54,556 nucleotides of DNA from Candidatus Omnitrophota bacterium (GTDB lineage Bacteria; Omnitrophota; Gorgyraeia; Duberdicusellales; 4484-171), in NCBI GenBank assembly GCA_003154195.1, contig PMCS01000001.1, positions 281 through 54,836 on the forward strand. Direction: 5' to 3'. The notes below the pieces were generated by a model that was not told where the DNA came from, did no database searches, and saw only the letters and a list, made by a program, of their open reading frames with translations. This document shows, in pieces, positions 1-7,166 of the stretch; positions within the stretch are counted from its first letter, which is position 1, and each line of letters begins with the position of its first letter. A program made the position numbers and the translations under genes.

Positions 1-270
1 GAGTCGCTCTTCACCCAGACGTTAATCATCCATATCATCCGCACCAACAAGATTCCGTTTATCGAAAGCCGGGCTAGTTGGCCGCTCATCCTCACTTCCG
101 TGGTCATCGTCGCGGCGGGCGCCTGGCTAACGGTTTCGCCCCTGGCGAATACGCTTGGATTTGTTTCGCTCCCGCTGCGGTACTGGCTGTTTTTAGCGCT
201 CATATTGGCAGGGTATGCAGTTTTAACGCAGATTGTGAAGAATTGGTTTGTCCGCAGGTTTGGCGAATGA
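1..270 (+). CDS. mgtA: Magnesium-translocating P-type ATPase, C-terminal end (partial)
   Basis: The window opens inside a reading frame that is open from base 1 and stops with TGA at 268-270, giving the last 89 residues of a larger protein. The visible residues (ESLFTQTLIIHIIRTNKIPF, then SRASWPL) match the conserved C-terminal membrane segment of MgtA/MgtB-type P-type ATPases, which import Mg2+ across the inner membrane at the cost of ATP. Two or three hydrophobic segments follow and the protein ends in a basic stretch (KNWFVRRFGE). The catalytic DKTGT loop lies outside the window. MgtA and MgtB cannot be told apart from this tail. Confidence 0.85.
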   Translation, partial: ESLFTQTLIIHIIRTNKIPFIESRASWPLILTSVVIVAAGAWLTVSPLANTLGFVSLPLRYWLFLALILAGYAVLTQIVKNWFVRRFGE

Positions 271-520
271 CGGCGGTTAGTTAATCGAAGAGATGCTTGA
301 ATAAGCCTTGCTGCAAAGTGAATTATTCTCCTTCGCCGAATACCCTGTGGTCTTGCCACAGGGATGCCCTCCTTCGCTAAAGTCCGCCTTCGCCAAGGCT
401 TCGGCGCGATTCCTCCGAAGCTCAAAAAGCGAAGGAGAACTTCGTAGAGGTTTCTTCGAAGCTCGGAGAGCGAAGAAGGAAAGGCTATGATCTTCGGCTT
501 CGGAGAAATGAAGCTTGATA
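271..520. repeat. Intergenic dispersed repeat, part of an inverted pair with 26.8 kb
   Basis: This gap holds no credible gene; the short open frame across it is an accident of repeated CTTCG-type motifs. Positions 382-444 match 26833-26894 in inverted orientation with only a few differences over about 62 bases. A small palindrome (CCCTGTGG, spacer, CCACAGGG) lies at about 346-364. Similar GC-stem mini-hairpins recur between other genes of the window. Confidence 0.6.
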
Positions 521-562
521 ATAAAACTAAGTCCCGCCGAGTACGGCGGGACTTAGTTTTAT
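521..562. terminator. Bidirectional terminator hairpin between mgtA and PAP2 genes
   Basis: An 18-bp perfect inverted repeat (521-538 and 545-562) with a 6-base loop. The stem is GC-rich at its tip (AGTCCCGCC) and A/T-rich at its base (ATAAAACT/AGTTTTAT), so it can terminate the plus-strand ATPase gene and the minus-strand PAP2 gene. A second small GC palindrome (CCCGCGG/CCGCGGG) follows at about 565-583. Confidence 0.75.
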
Positions 563-636
563 TGCCCGCGGTCTTGCCGCGGGGAGAACATTGGTGCTTC
601 ATTTATTTCAGCTTTTTTCGAAGATAATAATACTGC

Positions 637-1269
637 TTAAGAACATTTGAACCCGGGATCTTTTAAGTAAAATTTAAGGATGATCCCAAGATAAATAAAG
701 CCGAATAAATATCCTCCCATTACATCCGTGGCCCAATGGGCGCCGAGATAGATCCGTGAGATTGAAACACTGAGAATTAAGAAAGCGGAAAAAGCGCCAA
801 CGAAAATCCTCCAAAATAAAGAAATATTTTTTTTCACGAGCATCACCGCTAAGAGAAAACCAAAAAATACCACATAATGAACAACATGTCCGCTGGGGAA
901 GCTGGACTGGGTAAATTGTAAGAATATCCTGGCATTGTCTAACGTAGGCCGGGGGCGGTGGACTAATATTTTGATCAACATATTACATAAATCGGGGAGA
1001 ATGACCGCGAGAGTAAAATAAGCTTCTCGCCGGTGATAGGTTAAAAAGAAAAATAATGAAGTAATGATGATCGAGAGAGGCGTAATCACGGGATCGTAAA
1101 AAGTGCTGATGCATTTCATCGGGAAGGTAATGTCCCAGGCTCTTTGTTCCTGAATTTCATGGGTCATGTAGAGATCGAAACCGGATATTGGATGATTCTG
1201 CACGAAGAAAGTTAATCCAATAAGGCTAATCGCGACTAAAGCATAAAAAGTTACCAGACGTTTATTCAA
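637..1269 (-). CDS. PAP2-family membrane phosphatase
   Basis: A 210-residue, roughly six-span integral membrane protein of the type-2 phosphatidic acid phosphatase family, which hydrolyses lipid phosphates such as phosphatidate, phosphatidylglycerophosphate or undecaprenyl pyrophosphate. All three family motifs are visible: K100-x6-R107P108, P125SGH128, and S171R-x5-H178-x3-D182. Its start overlaps the stop of the upstream lipid kinase gene by 8 bases, so the two are almost certainly translationally coupled. Kinase plus phosphatase suggests local phospholipid turnover, but the substrate cannot be read from sequence. A terminator hairpin lies 75 bases downstream. Confidence 0.88.
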   Translation of the reverse strand: MNKRLVTFYALVAISLIGLTFFVQNHPISGFDLYMTHEIQEQRAWDITFPMKCISTFYDPVITPLSIIITSLFFFLTYHRREAYFTLAVILPDLCNMLIKILVHRPRPTLDNARIFLQFTQSSFPSGHVVHYVVFFGFLLAVMLVKKNISLFWRIFVGAFSAFLILSVSISRIYLGAHWATDVMGGYLFGFIYLGIILKFYLKDPGFKCS

Positions 1270-2179
1270 TGGCTTTATTTTCTTTTTTCGGGACCAAAAC
1301 CCTGATTGCCCCGGGAATGATCTTGATATGAAGAGGCATTTTTTCTAATATCTCACCGTCACATTGCGCCGTTTGTTTGTGGCTTGAGGAAATGCTGATA
1401 TCTTTGCCTTGCCAGTGCTCTACTAATTCCAAATTGTCCGGGCGTTCCCTTTTAAGCAAAGTGATAACCATAAGCCTAAACATGCTGAGGCTTGCTTTTC
1501 GTACGACAATAACGTCCAACAATCCGTCACTGACATCTATGTGCTTATCAAAAGAGATATTGCTAAACCCTAGGTTTCCGGTATTGGTAATCATACATGT
1601 CAAGCCTTGGGTTTTGTGCTCTTGCCCGTCGATTTTCAGGTAGTAGGTAGTTTTTTTAGTTTTCTTTAAGGCTGCCGCCGCGGAAAGAAAATAGGCGAAG
1701 ATGCCGATTTTATTTTTGATATCGCGGCCGGCACCCTTGACGATATCCGAACCGAAACCAAGGCTTATTCCTATAATAAAATAACGATTATCGAAACGCC
1801 CCACATCAATAGTCTTTGTTTCTATCGGGCCGGGGCTTAGCAGCGCACAGGCTTCTTTAAGGCCGGAGGGTATGCCAAGTTCGGTAGCCATAAAATTAGC
1901 CGATCCTCCCGGTAAAATAACCAGAGGAATATCCGATCCGATCAAGCCGCTTATTGCTTCCGCGAGCGTGCCGTCACCGCCGTAAACCGCAAGAGCATCG
2001 ATTCCTTCTTTGGCGGCAGCCTTTGCAAACAGGGTTGCATCGTCTGCCCGGTGGGTAATGGATGCCTCCCATTTAATGCCGGCTTCTTTCATGAAAGTGT
2101 TAATGACAGGTAAGATAGATTCTCCCATTCCCGCGGCGGGATTAATAATGATGCGAATATTTTTTATTTTTTTTGCCAT
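1262..2179 (-). CDS. Diacylglycerol/lipid kinase of the YegS/DagK family
   Basis: A 305-residue protein with the diacylglycerol kinase catalytic domain: NPAAG at residues 13-17, the nucleotide-binding GGDGT at 67-71, and PGGSANFMA near 90-98. The length matches soluble bacterial YegS/DgkB-like kinases, which transfer phosphate from ATP to diacylglycerol or a related lipid at the inner membrane. The C-terminal half carries the usual beta-sandwich with CDGE near the end. It is the first gene of a two-gene minus-strand operon with the PAP2 phosphatase. No clear Shine-Dalgarno sequence precedes the ATG. The exact lipid substrate is not determined. Confidence 0.88.
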   Translation of the reverse strand: MAKKIKNIRIIINPAAGMGESILPVINTFMKEAGIKWEASITHRADDATLFAKAAAKEGIDALAVYGGDGTLAEAISGLIGSDIPLVILPGGSANFMATELGIPSGLKEACALLSPGPIETKTIDVGRFDNRYFIIGISLGFGSDIVKGAGRDIKNKIGIFAYFLSAAAALKKTKKTTYYLKIDGQEHKTQGLTCMITNTGNLGFSNISFDKHIDVSDGLLDVIVVRKASLSMFRLMVITLLKRERPDNLELVEHWQGKDISISSSHKQTAQCDGEILEKMPLHIKIIPGAIRVLVPKKENKAIE

Positions 2180-2331
2180 ACAATAAAAATTGGGTAGTTA
2201 AGGGAATGGTCCTGTAGCGCGTATCATCAAACAACCAGCATGTTGCGATTTTATTGTAGGCATATTTTAATACTACGTCAATTTATTTCAAAGATAATAT
2301 TTTCCTATACGAGATCGCGCAATCTTGCGAC

Positions 2332-2374
2332 TATACCCAGGTACAATTGATTTAATTCCCGTCGTTCCCATAAT
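2332..2374 (+). promoter_or_regulatory. Promoter box copy 1 (CCCAGGTACAATTG + sigma70-like promoter)
   Basis: Conserved box at 2332-2357 (TATACCCAGGTACAATTG, then ATTTAATT). It contains a -35-like TTGATT at 2347-2352, and a -10-like CATAAT lies at 2369-2374 after a 16-base spacer. The same arrangement occurs at 10724, 14056 and 15091. It would start a transcript about 70 bases before the entericidin-like gene. The identity upstream of and across the -35 suggests an activator or repressor site. Confidence 0.6.
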
Positions 2375-2451
2375 AATACTATGAAGGTGGAGAGGTTCTA
2401 TATTAAGGAAGGTTTGATAGTGTCAAAAGTTCTATAAAAAGGAGGGGCGAT

Positions 2452-2592
2452 ATGAAAAATATTTTTTTATTAATTCTTGCAGCGTTATTTTTAACGGGCG
2501 TGTTTTCGGGTTGTAACATGGTTAAGGGCGCGGGGAAAGATGTGGAGAACGCAGGGAAAAGTGTTCAGAAAACTGTGGATAAAAATAATTAA
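2452..2592 (+). CDS. Entericidin-like small lipoprotein
   Basis: A 46-residue gene. A strong ribosome site (AAGGAGGGG) precedes the ATG. The protein has a hydrophobic signal with a lipobox ending at C21 (VFSGC), then a short polar tail rich in Gly, Lys and Val (NMVKGAGKDVENAGKSVQK). This is the typical pattern of the EcnA/EcnB entericidin family, tiny cell-envelope lipoproteins induced by stress or stationary phase. It sits about 70 bases below promoter box copy 1. A hairpin (AAACCTG ... CAGGTTT) starts right after the stop and could end the transcript. Assignment rests on the characteristic short pattern, so function is tentative. Confidence 0.75.
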   Translation: MKNIFLLILAALFLTGVFSGCNMVKGAGKDVENAGKSVQKTVDKNN

Positions 2593-2816
2593 CCCAAAAC
2601 CTGTATTTGGCCTCCGGCTTTGCGAACCGCAGGCTCGGAGAGGAAAGCGCAGGTTTTGACCCGTTACTCTTGATATAAATAATCAGTAACGGGATTGCCC
2701 GGATTACCTTACGGGGAGGTTTAGCCCGGGCCGGCTGTTTGAAATTGAATCGATAGATCCAATTCCAAACGAGGCAGCCGAGGCATTTCCCCGGTTAAGG
2801 AAAAAAGGAGGCTCTT
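2593..2816 (+). promoter_or_regulatory. Structured leader upstream of the DUF1328 gene
   Basis: The 224 bases between the entericidin-like and DUF1328 genes contain a run of inverted repeats: AAAACCTG ... CAGGTTTT (about 2599-2656), CCCGTTACT ... AGTAACGGG (about 2660-2694), and a long imperfect stem in which CGGCTGTTTG with AATTG pairs with CAATTCCAAAC and CAGCCG (about 2732-2780). A strong ribosome site (AAAAAAGGAGG) follows just before the start. It may be a combined terminator and 5' structured leader; no known riboswitch class is recognised. Confidence 0.45.
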
Positions 2817-2984
2817 ATGTTGAACTACGCAGTTACATTTTTTATTATTGCTATTATCGCTGCGTTGTTGGGGTTTACCGGAATTGCTGGTTCGGCTATG
2901 TCAATCGCTAAGATTTTGTTTTTTATTTTCTTGATTTTAGCGGCTGTTATGTTTGTTGCTGGAAGGCGCGGTAAGAGTGTATGA
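2817..2984 (+). CDS. DUF1328 family small membrane protein (YtjA-like)
   Basis: A 55-residue, two-span membrane protein. It starts [20 protein letters not shown], then TGIAG, then a second hydrophobic stretch ending in AGRRGKSV. The spacing of the two helices around the GFTGIAG turn matches the UPF0391/DUF1328 family, found next to stress genes in many Gram-negative bacteria; molecular function is unknown. The ATG follows a strong AAGGAGG site. Its neighbours (entericidin-like lipoprotein upstream, envelope lipoprotein downstream) fit a stress-envelope role. A CTAG-bounded repeat follows 15 bases after the stop. Confidence 0.82.
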   Translation: MLNYAVTFFIIAIIAALLGFTGIAGSAMSIAKILFFIFLILAAVMFVAGRRGKSV

Positions 2985-2999
2985 TTTATTCTCTGTCTG

Positions 3000-3108
3000 C
3001 TAGTACCGCGTCAACTTAATTGTTAATAGTGGTACGCGGTACAAGTGCATGTAGAAATTAATTTTTCCTGAAGTGATACCAGTAAAAATTAATTTGACAG
3101 TGCACTAG
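3000..3108 (+). repeat. CTAG-bounded two-hairpin repeat, copy 1
   Basis: A 109-base element that begins and ends with CTAG. The first half is closed by GTACCGCGT / ACGCGGTAC. The second half is an imperfect hairpin with AGTGCA at its outer end and AAATTAATTTTT as inner arm. Near-identical copies lie at 13756-13864 and 13861-13969 (both inverted) and 15530-15638 (same orientation). It looks like a miniature mobile element or REP-like unit. Confidence 0.8.
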
Positions 3109-3140
3109 AAGCAATTAATATAACTTAAGAAAGGAGTGCG

Positions 3141-4082
3141 ATGATGAAATTAAAACACATGTTTAGATTAGGGATAGTTTTGTTGAGCGTGGGCGGCTTG
3201 GCTGTTGTGGCCGGTTGTGCCAGGACTATTAACGATGAGCATGCCAGCCTTGTCGGTCCGCGCGGTTCTGCCGGTCCTGCCGGTTATGAAGGGAAACAAG
3301 GTCCAACCGGGCCCAAGGGTGCACCGGGCGTTGCTTTAAGAGGTGAACGCGGGGAAACTGGTCCTGCCGGTCCTATGGGCAAACAAGGTTTTACCGGCCC
3401 AAGGGGCCCCGAGGGGGATGTTGCGAGAGGCCCCGCAGGCGCAGTTGGACCGGTTGGCCATAGAGGCCAGCAAGGTGAAGTTGGGGAAAGGGGTGAGCAA
3501 GGGGACAGCACAGCCGGTTATTCCGGCCTGACAGGTGCTGCCGGCCCCAGGGGCGAACGAGGTTCTGTTGGAGAAGAGGGCGCTAAAGGTTCAACTTTGT
3601 ACGGGCCATCAGGCCCCGCTGGTTATGCCGGTTCGGCCGGTCAACAGGGAGTAGTGGGACAGGAAGGTTCGAAGGGTAGAACTACGCAGGGTATTGCCGG
3701 TTTAACCGGTTCTTCCGGCGTTTCAGGGGTTAAAGGTGAGCAGGGAACGACTGGCGGACAAGGCGTTGTCGGCAAGCTTGGGTACTGGGAACTTTATAAG
3801 GAATTTAATTTTTCTTACAACAAGACCAGTCTTAGCGCTGAAGACATGAAAAAGGTAAACGAAATTGCGGATTATATGGGGGAAAATCCATCGTTGCTGA
3901 TCGGAATTGATGGCACCGCAGTTAATTCGCGCGATCAAGATATGAATGATCTTCGCGTCAGCGCAATCCGGTCGGCATTGATCGATGCCGGGGTGCCGTC
4001 ACGCAAAATCAGGACGGACGCTAGGGGCGACAAAGACCTCAGGCGTGAGGGGCGGATTGCTGTGCTTTTTACCACGGCCTGA
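3141..4082 (+). CDS. Collagen-like lipoprotein with OmpA-like C-terminal domain
   Basis: A 313-residue exported protein. Residues 1-26 form a lipoprotein signal ending in the lipobox VAGC (C26). Residues about 39-212 are Gly-X-Y repeats in the manner of bacterial collagen-like proteins (for example GPAGPMGKQG), with several interruptions such as DVAR and DSTAGYS. Residues about 217-310 resemble an OmpA-C domain: a KEFNFSYNKTSLS start, then IADYMGENP, DLRVSAIRSALIDAGV and a final RIAVLF strand. The likely design is a lipid-anchored stalk ending in a peptidoglycan-contacting domain. Two ATGs (3141 and 3144) follow the GGAG site; the first is used here. A terminator follows the stop. Confidence 0.82.
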   Translation: MMKLKHMFRLGIVLLSVGGLAVVAGCARTINDEHASLVGPRGSAGPAGYEGKQGPTGPKGAPGVALRGERGETGPAGPMGKQGFTGPRGPEGDVARGPAGAVGPVGHRGQQGEVGERGEQGDSTAGYSGLTGAAGPRGERGSVGEEGAKGSTLYGPSGPAGYAGSAGQQGVVGQEGSKGRTTQGIAGLTGSSGVSGVKGEQGTTGGQGVVGKLGYWELYKEFNFSYNKTSLSAEDMKKVNEIADYMGENPSLLIGIDGTAVNSRDQDMNDLRVSAIRSALIDAGVPSRKIRTDARGDKDLRREGRIAVLFTTA

Positions 4083-4112
4083 TTACGAACGTGATTAATG
4101 ATTTTTCGTACT

Positions 4113-4150
4113 AAAACTAAGGTTCGCCGTGTTCGGCGAACCTTAGTTTT
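4113..4150 (+). terminator. Terminator after the collagen-like gene
   Basis: A 17-bp perfect stem (4113-4129 and 4134-4150) with loop TGTT. The base is AAAACTAAGG/CCTTAGTTTT, followed by ATTATAATTA. The same design as the hairpin at 521-562: different GC tip, same A/T-rich base. Confidence 0.8.
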
Positions 4151-4201
4151 ATTATAATTAAAGCGGATACGAATTTTAAACAATGAGGAGGCGATAGCGC
4201 T

Positions 4202-4633
4202 ATGAAATACGCAAGACGGATATTAGCAGGCTTCTACATTTTGATTTCGGTATTTTCTTTTCTTTCCCTGGGCGCCATGGGTGGCTGCGAAGGATATTAC
4301 CGAGAAGGAAACAGGGGGCATGATAGAGGAGACAGGCATTACTACCGCGATGGCCGGTGGTATAAACATGATTCGAGGGGGAATGAAATCGTTGTTACCG
4401 TTCTTTCTACCGGAGCGTTCATCGATTCCCTGCCGCCAAGACATACAACTGTTGTCGTTGAAGGCGCCTCATACTACCATGATGACAGTTATTACTACCG
4501 GCAAGCGCCTAGCGGCGGATATGTGGTAGTTTCGGCGCCGGTGACCGTTCAGCCTCGGCCTCAAGGTGACCATGATAAGCGGGGAGAAAAAGGCGGGAAG
4601 GGTAACGAAAAAAACCGGAACGAACACCATTGA
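4202..4633 (+). CDS. DUF6515-like exported protein (paralogue 1)
   Basis: A 143-residue protein with an N-terminal hydrophobic signal; MGGC gives a possible lipobox at C29. The middle carries a block seen again in the 5678 gene: RHYYRDGRWYK, then GAFIDSLPPRHTTVVVEG, then YYHDD-YYYR and YVVVSAPV. This pattern fits the DUF6515 family, small periplasmic or outer-membrane proteins of unknown function. The tail is charged (DKRGEKGGKGNEKNRNEHH). A GAGGAGGCGATAGCG leader precedes the ATG and is repeated before the 4787 gene. Family assignment is from the motif pattern only. Confidence 0.75.
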   Translation: MKYARRILAGFYILISVFSFLSLGAMGGCEGYYREGNRGHDRGDRHYYRDGRWYKHDSRGNEIVVTVLSTGAFIDSLPPRHTTVVVEGASYYHDDSYYYRQAPSGGYVVVSAPVTVQPRPQGDHDKRGEKGGKGNEKNRNEHH

Positions 4634-4786
4634 GAATGACGGCATGCCCGCGTTTTTTTTGCTAACCAAAAAATGCGTTGGGATAAATGCAGTCTATATA
4701 AGTTATATACAACGCTTACAGTATTGATTCCTCACGCGCTGAATGCGGAGGAATCAGCCAATGGTTAATGAGGAGGCGATAGCGTT

Positions 4787-4996
4787 ATGGAATACGCAAG
4801 ACGGATACCGGCAGGTTTCTACATTTTAATTTCGGTATTGTCCCTTCTTTTGCTGGGGGGCTGTGTGCGTTGGATTTGGGATAAGGGCGATCGTCGTGAC
4901 TCTAGTGATCGGGGAGATAGCGGCGGTAAGTGGCACAACGAAAAAAACCAGGGCGAACACCACGAAGAAAACCAGAGTGAACGCCATTTAGAATGA
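4787..4996 (+). CDS. Small lipoprotein, probable internal-deletion paralogue of the 4202 gene
   Basis: A 69-residue lipoprotein (lipobox LGGC, C26) with a hydrophilic tail rich in Asp, Gly, Glu, Asn and His. The first 20 residues (EYARRIPAGFYILISV...) and the ribosome-site leader are nearly identical to those of the 4202 gene. The tail (GKWHNEKNQGEHH) resembles that gene's end (GKGNEKNRNEHH). What is missing is the DUF6515 core. The simplest reading is tandem duplication followed by deletion of the core. Whether it still works is unknown; the intact signal, lipobox and ribosome site suggest it is expressed. Confidence 0.6.
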   Translation: MEYARRIPAGFYILISVLSLLLLGGCVRWIWDKGDRRDSSDRGDSGGKWHNEKNQGEHHEENQSERHLE

Positions 4997-5041
4997 TGGC
5001 ATAACGGTATTTTTTTTAAAGATTCAGGGGGGCGGGAGATT

Positions 5042-5161
5042 TCGCTTGCCACCGACTTGTGTCGGTGTGCGCGCGGGGCGAGAGGAAAGTAACCTCGATA
5101 TTTTCGCCAACGCTTGCCACCGACTTGTTTTGGTGTACGCACGGGGCGCAAGGTAAATAAA
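5042..5161 (+). repeat. Two direct repeats of about 50 bases, 70-base period
   Basis: The sequence beginning CGCTTGCCACCGACTTG occurs at about 5042-5091 and again at 5112-5161, each followed by a GGGGCG and AAGTAA/AAATAA segment. The first copy can form CACCGAC-TTGT-GTCGGTG. No gene is visible. The block opens a 680-base non-coding region before the second DUF6515 gene. Confidence 0.6.
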
Positions 5162-5219
5162 CTTTAATGGGTTGCGCTAAGCTCGTTTTGAGCACATTAA
5201 TGCAGCTGTTCAGTGAAAC

Positions 5220-5655
5220 TTCGACGAGTATGGGAAAATTATCTTGCCTGAAAGGCATGAGAATTTTCCCATGTCTACGAGGCGAGCTATAATTTTGTTG
5301 CTCGTTGTTATTGACCCCTCGCGCCTGAATATGCGAAAAATCTAATGAGATTGTGATTTTTCAAGCCGAAAGCTTTGGAAATCACCTAATCGAATTACAT
5401 TTTTCGCAAGCGCTTCGGGGTTGATTTGTTCGTTCTATAATTTTGTCGCTTGTTGGGCGTTGACTCCGCATTCGCTGTATACATGAAAATTCTCGGTAGA
5501 CAATTTTCATGGCTCATGCGGAGTTAATTTGCTCCTTCTATAAATTTGTTAATCGTTTAGTATTGACCCCTGGCGTGAGTATATCGGGTAAATTCTCTGC
5601 GACAATTTACCCGAAACGCTTCGGGGTTGATTTGCTCGTTCTATAATTTTGTCGC
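5220..5655 (+). repeat. HU hairpin elements a-d (tandem structured leader of the 5678 gene)
   Basis: Four consecutive units. Unit a (about 5220-5307): inner stem GGGAAAATT/AATTTTCCC. Unit b (5309-5457): outer TTGACCCC/GGGGTTGA, inner GCGAAAAAT/ATTTTTCGC, apical GTGATTT/AAATCAC. Unit c (5459-5558): outer TTGACTCCGCAT/ATGCGGAGTTAA, inner ATGAAAATT/AATTTTCAT. Unit d (5561-5655): outer TTGACCCC/GGGGTTGA, inner CGGGTAAATT/AATTTACCCG. Each unit ends in a tail like GCTCGTTCTATAATTTTGT. Arms differ between units but pairing is kept. The last unit ends just before the ribosome site at about 5665. Confidence 0.75.
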
Positions 5656-5677
5656 TCGCAAGTCAAGGAGGCCAGTT

Positions 5678-6262
5678 ATGTTGAAACCAGTTTTAAGATT
5701 TAGGGTAGTTTTGGTAGTTTTATTAATGCTGACTTTGTTTTGTCCTGGTGCATTTGCGCGAGGCAATGACCGGGAAGATAATAAAAGGGATAGCAGAGAA
5801 TCCGACCGAGAAGATAGCAGGAAAAGTGACAGGGGAAACGACAGGAGGGACGACAGAGAACATAGCGGAGGAGACAGGCACTACTATCGTGATGGCCGGT
5901 GGTATAAACGCGGTTGGTTTGGATTTGATATTGCTGTTTCCGCTCTCGTTATCGGAGCGTTTATCGATTCCCTGCCGCCAAGGCATACGACTGTTGTGGT
6001 TGAAGGCACCCAATACTACCATGATGACCGGTATTACTACAGGCCATTACCTGACGGCAGTTATGTTGTAGTTCAGGCGCCGGTGATAGTCCAACCGCAG
6101 TCTCGAGCCCCGGAAACGTCTACGGTAAATATTCCTAACTCCCGAGGCGGGTATACGGCGGTAAGGCTGATAAAATCGGGCAACGGATATATCGGCCCGC
6201 AGGGTGAATATTATCCGAATCATCCTTCAGTGGAGCAATTGAAAGCTATGTATGGGAATTAG
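5678..6262 (+). CDS. DUF6515-like exported protein (paralogue 2)
   Basis: A 194-residue protein. The start at 5678 is chosen because AAGGAGG lies 7 bases upstream and the product begins with a clean signal peptide ending in CPGAFA-RG. A strongly charged region of Arg/Asp/Ser/Glu repeats follows (DRED, DSRE, DRED, DSRK; about residues 25-65). Then comes the same core as the 4202 protein: RHYYRDGRWYK, GAFIDSLPPRHTTVVVEG, YYHDD-YYYR. A C-terminal extension absent from the paralogue includes NSRGGYTAVRLIKSG and ends LKAMYGN. Function is unknown; an envelope location is inferred. The leader contains tandem HU hairpins and a terminator follows. Confidence 0.8.
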   Translation: MLKPVLRFRVVLVVLLMLTLFCPGAFARGNDREDNKRDSRESDREDSRKSDRGNDRRDDREHSGGDRHYYRDGRWYKRGWFGFDIAVSALVIGAFIDSLPPRHTTVVVEGTQYYHDDRYYYRPLPDGSYVVVQAPVIVQPQSRAPETSTVNIPNSRGGYTAVRLIKSGNGYIGPQGEYYPNHPSVEQLKAMYGN

Positions 6263-6268
6263 GGTTGT

Positions 6269-6306
6269 GAAGCTCCACCACCTTACGGTGGTGGCTTCTT
6301 GTTTTT
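6269..6306 (+). terminator. Terminator after the second DUF6515 gene
   Basis: GAAGC then CACCACC, loop TTAC, GGTGGTG then GCTTC, followed directly by TTGTTTTT. A standard intrinsic terminator 6 bases after the stop codon. Confidence 0.8.
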
Positions 6307-6458
6307 CAGGGTTCAGCTCCTTTGGAGCTTCACCCTGAGGCAGAAAGCATTCATCCCCGCCTTGCCGAGCAAGGCGAGGCAGGCATGCCCTCCCGGACGT
6401 GGCTTTCTGCCGAATGGGTAAAGGACGGATTGAAAATAACGGCTAAAAAGGCCGGGCG

Positions 6459-6658
6459 TTATTGACCCCTTGCGTGAGTATATCGGGTAAATTCTCTGCG
6501 ACAATTTACCCGAAACGCTTCGGGGTTGATTTGTTCGTTCTATAATTTTGTCGCTCGTTGGGCGTTGACTCCGCATTCGCTGTATACATGAAAATTCTCG
6601 GTAGACAATTTTCATGGCTCATGTGGAGTTAATTTGCTCTTTCTATAAACTTGTTAAT
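6459..6658 (+). repeat. HU hairpin elements e and f (leader of the 6680 gene)
   Basis: Unit e (6459-6557) is nearly identical to unit d, and unit f (6558-6658) to unit c, but their order is swapped compared with 5459-5655. One base change in the outer stem of unit f (ATGTGG for ATGCGG) turns a C-G pair into an allowed wobble with the opposite arm. Unit f ends about 10 bases before the AAGGAGG site of the next gene. Confidence 0.75.
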
Positions 6659-6679
6659 CGCAAATTAAGGAGGGTTAAG

Positions 6680-7069
6680 ATGAGATTCCTGAAAGGCGTA
6701 ATTATAGGTATAGCTATGTTCGCGATGATCATCCCACTTTTAGTTTTCGCGGATGCAAAAACGGAACAAGACGTATGTAAGAAATGCGATGGTCATCAAG
6801 TAGATAAAGCGCCCTATGCCGCTCAAGTTAAAGTCTTAAGAGATTCCGCCGCGGCTCTTCAGGCTTTGAATCCGGGTTTGGCAAAAGGATTGAACGACCT
6901 GGCGGATAAGAAAGAAGAAAAGATGAAGAAACAGCAGGAGCGGAAAGATCAGTATGCGGCGATGATCAAGCTCTTGAAAGATTCCGCTGCGGCGCTGAAG
7001 GCATCGAATCCTACCTTAGCGAAAGAGTTGAAAAAGATAAGTGAAAAGAAAAATGACGAAATGATATAA
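6680..7069 (+). CDS. Exported protein with two internal helical repeats, function unknown
   Basis: A 129-residue protein. The start at 6680 follows AAGGAGGG and gives a signal peptide ending near LLVFADA. The mature part begins with CKKCDGH, a possible metal-binding or haem-like Cys pair (no CxxCH is present). It then has two copies of a 36-residue helical unit, YAAQVKVLRDSAAALQALNP... and YAAMIKLLKDSAAALKASNP..., separated by a Lys/Glu/Gln-rich linker. The unit ends in a charged coiled segment (KKEEKMKKQQERK). I do not recognise the family. Its leader is made of two HU hairpins, as for the 5678 gene, so the two may share control. Confidence 0.72.
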   Translation: MRFLKGVIIGIAMFAMIIPLLVFADAKTEQDVCKKCDGHQVDKAPYAAQVKVLRDSAAALQALNPGLAKGLNDLADKKEEKMKKQQERKDQYAAMIKLLKDSAAALKASNPTLAKELKKISEKKNDEMI

Positions 7070-7166
7070 AATGCCGAAAAGTTATCATTAGGGCAGGGAA
7101 AAGCAGACGATTATACCTTGGAATTTTATTCTGGTATTTTGCTAACAATCGGATTATGATAATATT

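Noticed and set aside
308-490. Open frame of 60 codons after the mgtA tail
   Set aside because: It lies in a dispersed repeat that is also found inverted at 26.8 kb; no ribosome site and no protein-like pattern.
2593-2816. Riboswitch call for the leader of the DUF1328 gene
   Set aside because: Stable stems are visible, but no conserved core of a known class was recognised; kept only as a structured leader.
3284-3511. Minus-strand Pro-rich frame opposite the collagen-like gene
   Set aside because: It is a mirror of the Gly-X-Y codon pattern; no ribosome site and wholly inside a convincing plus-strand gene.
5309-5655. HU units considered as integron attC sites
   Set aside because: The conserved attC core ends (RYYYAAC and GTTRRRY) and an integrase are absent, and the units stand before ribosome sites of genes as leaders.
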